From an uncultured bacterium (GTDB lineage Bacteria; Actinomycetota; Thermoleophilia; BMS3ABIN01): a stretch of DNA of 11,995 nt. Location: positions 1 through 11,995 of the forward strand of contig CAJVWY010000015.1 of assembly GCA_913009925.1 (NCBI GenBank). The letters run 5' to 3'. The notes under the pieces are model-generated. The model was not told the origin of the DNA and ran no database searches. It saw only the letters and a program-made list of their open reading frames with translations. A program made the translations under genes and the position numbers. Of this stretch, positions 1-5,746 are shown in pieces. How positions within the stretch are numbered: the first letter of the stretch is position 1; every line of letters begins with the position of its first letter.

Positions 1-43
1 GCCGGCATGGGTGACCTCGTCGGATCGCTGAATTTTTTTTTTT
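1..43. other. Non-genomic contig tail with poly-T run
   Basis: This stretch lies outside the Illumina-adapter-like sequence at 44-101 and includes a run of 11 T at 33-43. On the outward-reading strand the order is adapter, then poly-A, then about 30 unexplained bases, which mirrors the other end of the window. Sequence beyond an adapter cannot be genomic in an ordinary library, so I treat it as assembly or read-end noise. No gene is called here. Confidence 0.75.
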
Positions 44-101
44 CATGAGACGGCGGCCCCCGAGATCTACGCGCTTTCCCTCCACGGCGCTCTTCCGATC
101 T
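44..101 (+). other. Degraded Illumina P5/TruSeq universal adapter
   Basis: The 58 bases align without gaps to the Illumina P5/TruSeq universal adapter as I know it. The hallmark end GCTCTTCCGATCT is intact at 89-101 and CCGAGATCTAC at 60-70. I count 8 mismatches (44, 49, 56, 59, 71, 73, 82, 87), and every one changes A or T to G or C. The genomic insert begins directly after the terminal T at 101. This is technical sequence and should be trimmed. Confidence 0.93.
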
Positions 102-195
102 GGCGCGCCTGCCGGTGGAGGCCCTCTTTTCCGCCGCCGCCAATGAGCGCAAGGGCCTGTTGGCCCTGAACCCGCCGGCACGATACCTGGTGTAA
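102..195 (+). CDS. C-terminal fragment of an unidentified plus-strand gene
   Basis: Directly after the adapter an open frame of 30 codons (103-192) ends in TAA at 193-195. The encoded tail reads like ordinary protein, with a helical alanine/leucine-rich part (PVEALFSAAANERKGLLAL) followed by NPPARYLV. Codon use is GC-rich at third positions, like the rest of the window. The gene is cut off by the contig end, so its length, start and product cannot be told, and I do not recognise the family. It converges on the sigma-factor gene, whose stop lies 66 bp away. The fragment is too short to exclude chance coding. Confidence 0.35.
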
Positions 196-213
196 CATTT
201 ACTGGCCATGTCT

Positions 214-254
214 CCGCCTCCTCTTCGTTTACATCCTTATGACGAAGGGGGCGG
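214..254. terminator. Imperfect hairpin between convergent genes
   Basis: CTTCGT (223-228) pairs with ACGAAG (242-247) across a 13-nt loop. CCGCC (214-218) pairs further out with GGCGG (250-254), separated by a small internal loop. It sits between the two convergent stops at 195 and 262, where a bidirectional terminator would be expected. There is no clear U-tract on either side, so it is only a weak candidate. Confidence 0.2.
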
Positions 255-261
255 TGGAAAC

Positions 262-1758
262 TTACGGCTGAGGGGGACTCGCCACGGAGAACGTGAGTAC
301 TGTAAGGTTGCCGCCGTTCTGGCTGACGGACAGGCCCTGCGCGTCCATGGCATTGATGTATACCGGGAAGGTCCCGTAGCCGGCGGCTCTGGCAGTGCCG
401 CTCCAGGTCTCCAGGCCGGAGCCACTGTACTGGTACACCAGGGGTATATCCAGCAGGCCCTGGATGTTCGCTGTCACCGACGCAGCGCTGCCCTGGACCA
501 CCGCGGTGACGGTGAACTGGCTGTCCTCCCAGACCGGGTTGGGGCTGATGCTCACCCTGGCGATGGTTATGAGCGCCTGCTGTCGGCCTGCCGGAGGCTG
601 ATCGGTAGATTGTGGCGAGGTTGGTATATTTTCCGGTTCCTCCACCGGTACCACCGCCGGCTCATCCGCCTGCGGCCGGGGCTCCTGCGTTATTCCCCCG
701 CTTCCCGGCGAAAGATCCGGTATAGCCGTAAACTCCTCTCCCACAGCAGACTCATCATTAAATTCCAGATTGTCCCTGCTGGTATCGCCGGCAAGCAGGA
801 AAGCGCCGATGGCGAATACCGCCACGGCCGCCGCTGCGCCCAGCAATATCTTGCTGCGGAATATCCTGGAGTACAACGGAGCCTTGGCAGCCACGCCGCC
901 GCCGGAGGAAGCGGGAGAGGGTCGCGCCGCTACCGTTGTCGCGGACCCGGCACCCCCCTGCCCGGCAAGGCTTTGCAGATTGCCGGTAAAGGCCTCGGCC
1001 AGATCGGGCGGCGGCACCACCGGGATGAGCATGCGGAAGGAGCGTGATACCTCACGCATCTCCTCCAGGGCCGCGGAGCAGAAGGTGCACTCCTCCAGAT
1101 GGGCGTCGACCATAGCGCTGTCCTCACCGGACAGCTCATCGTCGATATAGGGCGAAAGCATGGCGATGATCGCTTCGCAACCGGGGGGTACCTGTTCTGT
1201 CCTTACCTGTGCCATCCTGAGCTCCTCTCTGAACCTGAGCCGGGCCCGGGAGAGCAAAGCCCCCACCGCGTTGCGGTTGGAACCCAGGACTTCGGACATC
1301 TGATCGTAGTTGAAGTCCTGTAGCTCCCTCAGTATCAATGCCGCCCGCTGGTTCTCGTTGAGCTGACCGGCCGCACGTCGTACCCTCCCCATCTGCTCCT
1401 GCAGCATCAACGCCCGCTGCGGGTCCGCGTAGATGTTCGGGTCCTCCGGCGCCAGCAGCTCTTCGTCCACATCCGCGAACCTTGACCGGCGGCGTATCTC
1501 GTCGTAGGCCAGGTTCCTGGCGGTCCGGTAGAGGTAGGCGGAGAAGTTCTGCACGTCTTTTCTCTCCCCCAGAACGGTGTACATCTTTAAAAACGCGTTC
1601 TGGACGACGTCAGAGGCATCCTCGGCGTTGTTAACCAGCCGGTAAACAAAGTTGTATACCGGGTTCTGGTAGCGCTCGAACAGCCGGCGGTATGCTTCCA
1701 CGTCACCCTGGCTGGCGAGAGCTGCCAATTGGTTGTCTGACAAATCCGCGCCTGACAT
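262..1758 (-). CDS. ECF sigma factor fused to zinc-finger anti-sigma, TM helix and extracytoplasmic domain
   Basis: The 498-residue protein appears to combine a transcription sigma factor and its own membrane inhibitor in one chain. Residues about 24-90 look like sigma-70 region 2 (FERYQNPVYNFVYRL, then DVVQNAFLKMY). Residues about 132-180 look like region 4 (LNENQRAALILRELQ, then a helix-turn-helix ending ALLSRARLRFREEL). Residues 192-232 resemble a zf-HC2/ZAS anti-sigma domain, with C194 and the hallmark H220-x3-C224-x2-C227. A single hydrophobic segment at about 304-323 follows, then a Pro/Glu-rich linker (about 345-392) and a beta-rich, Ig-like region (about 396-495). The start at 1758 is preferred over an in-frame ATG at 1797 because AGAGGAGG lies 5 nt upstream. 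No separate anti-sigma gene is adjacent. By inference the sigma part stays at the membrane until released or rearranged by an envelope signal. The domain calls are confident; the signal and regulon are unknown. Confidence 0.92.
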   Translation of the reverse strand: MSGADLSDNQLAALASQGDVEAYRRLFERYQNPVYNFVYRLVNNAEDASDVVQNAFLKMYTVLGERKDVQNFSAYLYRTARNLAYDEIRRRSRFADVDEELLAPEDPNIYADPQRALMLQEQMGRVRRAAGQLNENQRAALILRELQDFNYDQMSEVLGSNRNAVGALLSRARLRFREELRMAQVRTEQVPPGCEAIIAMLSPYIDDELSGEDSAMVDAHLEECTFCSAALEEMREVSRSFRMLIPVVPPPDLAEAFTGNLQSLAGQGGAGSATTVAARPSPASSGGGVAAKAPLYSRIFRSKILLGAAAAVAVFAIGAFLLAGDTSRDNLEFNDESAVGEEFTAIPDLSPGSGGITQEPRPQADEPAVVPVEEPENIPTSPQSTDQPPAGRQQALITIARVSISPNPVWEDSQFTVTAVVQGSAASVTANIQGLLDIPLVYQYSGSGLETWSGTARAAGYGTFPVYINAMDAQGLSVSQNGGNLTVLTFSVASPPQP

Positions 1759-1763
1759 CTCTG

Positions 1764-1771
1764 CCTCCTCT
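1764..1771 (-). promoter_or_regulatory. Ribosome binding site deciding the sigma-gene start
   Basis: On the minus strand AGAGGAGG stands 5 nt before the ATG at 1758. The longer in-frame ATG at 1797 has no such motif. The shorter start also begins the protein just ahead of region 2, as usual for ECF sigma factors. Confidence 0.8.
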
Positions 1772-1825
1772 ACCCATATGACGAACAGGGGAGCCATATA
1801 TTACGCTGGCTATGATGTTGTTTGA

Positions 1826-1854
1826 AGTTTCCCTCTATCGCAAGGTCGTGTCAA
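1826..1854 (-). promoter_or_regulatory. Possible housekeeping promoter of the sigma gene
   Basis: On the minus strand a perfect -35 box TTGACA (1849-1854) is followed after 17 nt by GAAACT (1826-1831). The latter keeps only A2, A4 and T6 of the -10 consensus. It lies between the terminator of the upstream small gene and the sigma-gene start, giving a leader of about 60 nt. The strong -35, correct spacing and location support it; the poor -10 box lowers confidence. Confidence 0.45.
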
Positions 1855-1886
1855 CGACAGCTGGTGGGGGCCCATGCTTCTCGCGG

Positions 1887-1919
1887 AAAAAAAAGAGAAC
1901 TGCCGTACGGCAGTTCTCT
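1887..1919 (-). terminator. Intrinsic terminator of the 74-residue protein gene
   Basis: A perfect 26-nt palindrome at 1894-1919 folds as an 11-bp stem (AGAGAACTGCC/GGCAGTTCTCT) with loop GTAC. On the minus strand it runs straight into a U-tract (A-run at 1887-1893 on the plus strand). It lies 24 nt past the stop of the small gene, so it should separate that gene from the sigma gene. On the plus strand the following bases are only loosely T-rich. Confidence 0.9.
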
Positions 1920-1942
1920 GACAAGCTTTATTTTAATTATCT

Positions 1943-2167
1943 CTAGGCTTTAGACTTCCGTGTAAGGAAGTAGCCGGCGCCCATCAGGGCTGCTCCAGCC
2001 ATGGCGAACAGCGCCAACTCTGCTCCTGTGTTAGGAGTTCCACCGCTGCTGGTGCCTCCAACTGCGCCGTAGCTTTGCGCCTGCGCCGGGATGTTTATCG
2101 CCAGCACCAACATGGTGGCGATGGCCATGCCCAGCAATAAAAGCACTGCAATCCGCTTCCTGCTCAT
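1943..2167 (-). CDS. Tiny exported protein with LPXTG-like anchor
   Basis: The 74-residue protein consists almost entirely of sorting information. Residues 1-30 form a classical signal peptide: MSRKR, a long hydrophobic core, and a likely AQA cleavage site at about 28-30. Residues 31-43 are a short Ser/Thr/Gly/Tyr stretch. Then comes TPNTG (44-48), a variant of the LPXTG sortase motif, a hydrophobic helix (about 50-68), and a basic tail (RKSK, 70-73). After signal peptidase and a sortase only about 17 residues would remain on the surface. The gene has a strong ribosome binding site (GGAGG, 6 nt before ATG), its own predicted promoter and a near-perfect terminator, so it looks like a real, well-expressed unit. 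The motif departs from LPXTG at two positions (T for L, and N as X), so it may instead stay as a two-helix membrane peptide. The function is unknown. Confidence 0.82.
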   Translation of the reverse strand: MSRKRIAVLLLLGMAIATMLVLAINIPAQAQSYGAVGGTSSGGTPNTGAELALFAMAGAALMGAGYFLTRKSKA

Positions 2168-2236
2168 CCTCCACCTCCCTTCCGGGCTTCAAGCCATTTC
2201 CGGGAATATCCATGCATACCAATATCCCCCCTACGT

Positions 2237-2255
2237 CCGCGCATTACATGCGCAG
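2237..2255 (-). promoter_or_regulatory. Stem-loop at the predicted 5' end of the small-protein mRNA
   Basis: GCGCAT (2239-2244) and ATGCGC (2248-2253) form a 6-bp palindrome around a 3-nt centre, extendable by two further pairs on the minus strand, one of them a G-U wobble. It falls within a few nucleotides of the transcription start expected from the promoter at 2264-2292. It may be a stabilising 5' hairpin or an operator for a dimeric repressor; the sequence does not decide between them. Confidence 0.4.
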
Positions 2256-2263
2256 ATTAGGCG

Positions 2264-2292
2264 ATGTTAACCGATTATAATATTCTTTTCAA
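2264..2292 (-). promoter_or_regulatory. Promoter of the 74-residue protein gene
   Basis: On the minus strand TTGAAA (2287-2292, 5 of 6 consensus) is followed after exactly 17 nt by TAACAT (2264-2269, 4 of 6). The spacer is AT-rich and contains a chance TATAAT that is too close to this -35 box. It lies just after the stop of the last glycosyltransferase gene and leaves a leader of about 90 nt. No terminator is visible after that gene, so read-through may add to expression. Confidence 0.55.
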
Positions 2293-2315
2293 CTCCCATC
2301 GCCGTTCCCCTGCTG

Positions 2316-4025
2316 TTACTCCGACTCATCCCCGGATGAAACCACCTCGTATACCAGGTACTCCTCCACGTTCCCCGATGCCAGCGAATAGGGTAAAAGT
2401 CCCCAGAAATGCCCATAGAACCCGGCATTGGCCTTGTAACTGGTGACCCGGATCGGCAGCAGGCCATGGTAGCCGATCACCTGTTTAAGCTCCACATTAT
2501 CGGCCAGTTCGTCCGAGAAGGGCCGGGGGTCCGCCAGGGGAGACTGTATCACCATATCCCCGGCGGGGATCAGCGTATCTTTTGGCAACTCCCTGAGCCC
2601 CAGCTCTTCCAGGTAATAGCGGAAACCGAACTCACCCACGAACCAGACCTGGCTTCCACGCGCCTCTGCTTCCGCCTTTATCTCCGAGGCTTCCCCCCTG
2701 GCGAAGTCGCGGTTGGCGCTGGCAAGCTCATAATCCGCGATAGCCACCAGCAGCGCTATCACCGCAGTCGTCATCACTGCGAGCATCAGCAGGTTCTCAG
2801 TCCGGCGCCTGGAACCGGCGAATCTGTCCTCCACCAGCCGTACAAAAAGCAGAACCAGCGGCGGATAGGCTGGCAGCAGGTACCTGACCGAAGAGTAAGG
2901 CAGAAGGATTATCACGTAAAAAAGGACACCCGAGAGCCAGAGCAGCAGGAAGGCCGACTGTATCCGTTTATCCCTGCTTCCAACCCTGATATGTTCCCAG
3001 CCGTCGGCGTAGAGGCGGTAAAGCAACAGCAACCCCAGCGGCAGAAACAGGACGGTCATCAGCGCCGCGGCTGCACTGTACCTGCCGGAAAGGTATTGAT
3101 AGAGGAATGACACCCACAGCGGAACCAGGAAGGCCAGGTACACGGCGAAGTCCCAGCGGCGGGCCAGCAGGACACGCATCATCATCAGGCTGAAGACCAA
3201 GGCGCCGCCGATGGCAAGCATGGCGCTGGCACCCTTCTGCACCACAGAATACCAGGCGAGCGGCTCACCGACTCCATAGGAGAAGCGAGGCAGAAAGCCA
3301 ACGGCGCTGACATGCCAGGCGTCGTAACTGAAAAAGGAACTGAGCGGCAGCACGAAGGGCAGGATGGCCAGCAGCGACAACTCACGGCGTAAAAATGCGT
3401 AGACCAGCAGAAGCGGTATGACACTCAGTACCTGGTATGAAGTAAAGACCCCCAGGGTAATGGTCACGGCACAGAGCGTCATCAGCGGCAGGCTTCTGCG
3501 CTTGAGGCCGTAGAGATACAGGGCGATGGAGGCCAGCCACAATGAAAGACCGGGGACATCGCTCATATACCCGTGGGACATCACCACTACCCCGGGTGTG
3601 GCCATCAGCAGAAGCGCCGCCGGCAGAGCGTGGCGGGTGAAGAAGCGTGAAAGGAAATACATGGACGCCGCTGCAATCAACGGAAACAGCAGGAAACCCA
3701 GGTGCATGAAGGGTACGGATTCACCCCCGTCCATGCCGATGAGCAGCGCCAGGTAGGATGAGACCAGCGGCGGGTGGGTATCGATGAACACTTCGTTCTC
3801 CTGACCGAAGAAAGTGTAGTCCCGCAGCTCTATTTCCATGGGGTTCACCTGACGTGCCCGGGCGAACTTGATAAAGCCGGCGTCGTCCATGTGCACCGGC
3901 TTGAAGATGAACGGCAACGTCATCAGCAGGGCGAATCCCAGCACCATGGCGAGCTCGGCCCATACGGGCATGTATGTGCGGCGTACCTTGGCAGCACCGG
4001 AGGCCACGGCTTTAGTTCGAACCAT
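2316..4025 (-). CDS. GT-C membrane glycosyltransferase (GT39/ArnT-like), third of the trio
   Basis: The 569-residue polytopic protein resembles PMT_2/ArnT-like enzymes, which move a sugar from a polyprenyl-phosphate carrier to an acceptor outside the membrane. After the first helix comes the acidic loop motif HMDD (45-48), where GT-C enzymes place a catalytic aspartate. HPPL follows at 84-87 and HGYMSDVPGL at 151-160. About 12 hydrophobic segments run to about residue 430, with RYLLP at 381-385. A soluble C-terminal domain contains GEFGFRYYLEELG (464-476) and NAGFYGH (533-539). The start at 4025 is chosen over the ATG at 4040 because AAGGAGGT lies 4 nt upstream. It overlaps the preceding gene by 14 nt, suggesting translational coupling. 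It is the most divergent copy: the C-terminal NPWAGAGFY signature of its siblings has become KANAGFY. Donor and acceptor are unknown. Confidence 0.88.
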   Translation of the reverse strand: MVRTKAVASGAAKVRRTYMPVWAELAMVLGFALLMTLPFIFKPVHMDDAGFIKFARARQVNPMEIELRDYTFFGQENEVFIDTHPPLVSSYLALLIGMDGGESVPFMHLGFLLFPLIAAASMYFLSRFFTRHALPAALLLMATPGVVVMSHGYMSDVPGLSLWLASIALYLYGLKRRSLPLMTLCAVTITLGVFTSYQVLSVIPLLLVYAFLRRELSLLAILPFVLPLSSFFSYDAWHVSAVGFLPRFSYGVGEPLAWYSVVQKGASAMLAIGGALVFSLMMMRVLLARRWDFAVYLAFLVPLWVSFLYQYLSGRYSAAAALMTVLFLPLGLLLLYRLYADGWEHIRVGSRDKRIQSAFLLLWLSGVLFYVIILLPYSSVRYLLPAYPPLVLLFVRLVEDRFAGSRRRTENLLMLAVMTTAVIALLVAIADYELASANRDFARGEASEIKAEAEARGSQVWFVGEFGFRYYLEELGLRELPKDTLIPAGDMVIQSPLADPRPFSDELADNVELKQVIGYHGLLPIRVTSYKANAGFYGHFWGLLPYSLASGNVEEYLVYEVVSSGDESE

Positions 4026-5739
4026 CCGTACCTCCTTCATCTTCCTGCCAGTAGAGTTTGTAAACCGTGTACTCGTCCAGCTTCTCCCGCGATATCATCT
4101 CCGGCAACGGCCCCATGAGGTGGGCATAGAAGCCGGCGCCGGCCCAGGGGTTCATCAGACGCACCGGGAAGCTGTCCTGCGGTTCATCGACGGAAATGAC
4201 CCGGTATGTACCGGGCGGCAGCGGCGCCACGACCTCGGCGGCATTAATATAGGACCCTATGACGATATCCCCCGAATGGGCAACCGAACGTACGCCCAGA
4301 TATTCAAAGCCCTGTTTCTGCATGTAATAACGAAAGCCGAACTCCCCCAACACCCACACCTTGTTGTCGCTGCCGGCGAACCGGCGCCCAAACCTCTCCG
4401 CGGCCTCACGCTGGGCGCCGGCAAGATGATAATCGGCCACGGCGGTGGCAAGACCGACTGCCAACGTCAGAGCAAGGGTAACCAGCACGAAGGCGCTGCG
4501 AAGGTGGGGCCTCATCGGCCAGAGTGACTCCACCTCCCTTGTGAAGAGAAGTACCAGAGGCGGGAACAGCGGTAGAAGAAAGCGAACGGTAACAAAGGGC
4601 AGGAAAACGCCGATATAGGTCAGCACGCCACAGAACCAGACAAGCAGAAACAGCCAGTCTGTCCAATCCTTCCCTCCCCTGGACCGCCGCAGAAAACCAC
4701 TGATGGTGTTGGCGAACAGCTTGTATAACACCAGAAAGCCGGCGGACAGCATCACCGCCAGCACCAGCGCCTGCGAGACGTTCAGATCTCCCACACCCAG
4801 ATAATAGACGGCCGCCCACGTCACCAGGGGCGGCAGAAACAGAAAACCGAAAAGCAGGTCTACCTTCTTCCTCATGAAGAGGGGAATCATGGCCAGAGGA
4901 AAGATTGTGGCTCCACCGATAAATACCAGCAGTGCCCGCACCTTCATGTCCAGATCCTGCCAGCCGTAACTGATACCCACAACATAGGAGAACACCGGTG
5001 GACCGCCATACTTCAGATAGTTGAACAGGGTATAGACACCGAAGACCGCCATCGGGATGGCCAGCGGCAGGAAGACCCTGAGCCGGAACTTTTTCTTCAC
5101 CAGTACGTAAAACAGCAGCAACGGCACCAGGCTGAGTGTCTGATAGGAAGTCATGACCGCCAGGGCGATCACTACACCTGATGCCAGAAGAATGCGCCAG
5201 CTGTCCCGGTCCGCGCCCCGAACGAACAGTGCAACCGAAGCCAGCCATAGAGCGAGCCCCGGCAGGTCACCCATCAGGGTATGGGAGATCACCATGAACC
5301 CGGCAGTGAATACCAGCAGCAGCGCCGCCAGCAACGGGTAGCTGGTAAAACGCCGCCCCAACGAATACATGGACCCCGCGGCTATGAGTGGGAATATCAG
5401 ATATGCGGCCCGGAACAGCTGTTCACTGACGCCGGCACCCAACCTGAGAAACAGGGAGAGGTAATAGAACAGCAGTGGTGGATGGCTGGTGCGGAATTCT
5501 TCGTAGTAATTCCCCTTATAGCTCAGATCCTCCAGGTGCAGCTGGGTGGGGTCCTTGGCCACCACTTGGGCGAACTCGATAAACTCACGGTCGTCCCAGT
5601 CGAAGGCCTTGCCGATAAAAGGGACCGTCAGCAGCAACACCGCCGCGGCCAGGATGGCCAGATCCCTGTATCGGGCTGTTTTCAGCTTCGCCAGTATCGA
5701 TGCCATCGAAAAAGTATGCAGTTGGCCTCTGTCTTCCAT
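4012..5739 (-). CDS. GT-C membrane glycosyltransferase (GT39/ArnT-like), second of the trio
   Basis: The 575-residue protein is clearly paralogous to its two neighbours. The same landmarks appear in order: first membrane helix (about 25-43), acidic motif FDWDD (46-50), TSHPPLL (84-90), HTLMGDLPGLALWL (153-166), about 12 membrane segments, FRFLLP near R386, and a C-terminal domain with GEFGFRYYMQKQG (465-477) and NPWAGAGFYAH (530-540). The family transfers sugars from lipid-linked donors on the outer face of the membrane. This gene begins 7 nt after the stop of the first paralogue and ends 14 nt inside the next, so all three are probably co-transcribed. The ribosome binding site at 5739 is weak; the in-frame ATG at 5706 is an alternative but has no better one. 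The short acidic, glycine-containing C-terminal tail is unique to this copy. The exact sugar and acceptor cannot be inferred. Confidence 0.88.
   Translation of the reverse strand: MEDRGQLHTFSMASILAKLKTARYRDLAILAAAVLLLTVPFIGKAFDWDDREFIEFAQVVAKDPTQLHLEDLSYKGNYYEEFRTSHPPLLFYYLSLFLRLGAGVSEQLFRAAYLIFPLIAAGSMYSLGRRFTSYPLLAALLLVFTAGFMVISHTLMGDLPGLALWLASVALFVRGADRDSWRILLASGVVIALAVMTSYQTLSLVPLLLFYVLVKKKFRLRVFLPLAIPMAVFGVYTLFNYLKYGGPPVFSYVVGISYGWQDLDMKVRALLVFIGGATIFPLAMIPLFMRKKVDLLFGFLFLPPLVTWAAVYYLGVGDLNVSQALVLAVMLSAGFLVLYKLFANTISGFLRRSRGGKDWTDWLFLLVWFCGVLTYIGVFLPFVTVRFLLPLFPPLVLLFTREVESLWPMRPHLRSAFVLVTLALTLAVGLATAVADYHLAGAQREAAERFGRRFAGSDNKVWVLGEFGFRYYMQKQGFEYLGVRSVAHSGDIVIGSYINAAEVVAPLPPGTYRVISVDEPQDSFPVRLMNPWAGAGFYAHLMGPLPEMISREKLDEYTVYKLYWQEDEGGTDGSN
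4030..4037 (-). promoter_or_regulatory. Ribosome binding site inside the end of the preceding gene
   Basis: On the minus strand AAGGAGGT is 4 nt before the ATG at 4025. It lies within the last codons of the upstream glycosyltransferase gene, before that gene's stop at 4012-4014. This decides the downstream start and supports coupled translation. Confidence 0.75.
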
Positions 5740-5746
5740 TCCATCT

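Noticed and set aside
102..109. GGCGCGCC, an AscI site directly after the left adapter
   Set aside because: It could hint at a cloning junction, but the bases continue in frame with the following codons and GC-rich 8-mers are common here; no vector sequence is seen.
208..1047. Plus-strand 279-codon frame antisense to the sigma gene
   Set aside because: Low-complexity Arg/Gly-rich translation with no recognisable domain; it shadows a well-supported minus-strand gene with clear sigma-factor motifs.
1795..1797. Longer start for the sigma fusion (adds 13 residues)
   Set aside because: No ribosome binding site before it, whereas the ATG at 1758 has AGAGGAGG at ideal distance.
1824..1833. GGGAAACTTC as an ECF-type -35 element for autoregulation
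   Set aside because: It resembles the GGAAC motif, but no CGTC-like -10 lies at the required 16-17 nt; the overlap with the TTGACA promoter makes chance likely.
2271..2283. TATAAT on the minus strand in the small-gene promoter region
   Set aside because: Only 7 nt from TTGAAA and no -35 at 17 nt; the TTGAAA-17-TAACAT pairing fits better.
4406..5248. Minus-strand 280-codon frame inside the second glycosyltransferase
   Set aside because: Shifted-frame shadow of a conserved paralogue; no family features and atypical composition.
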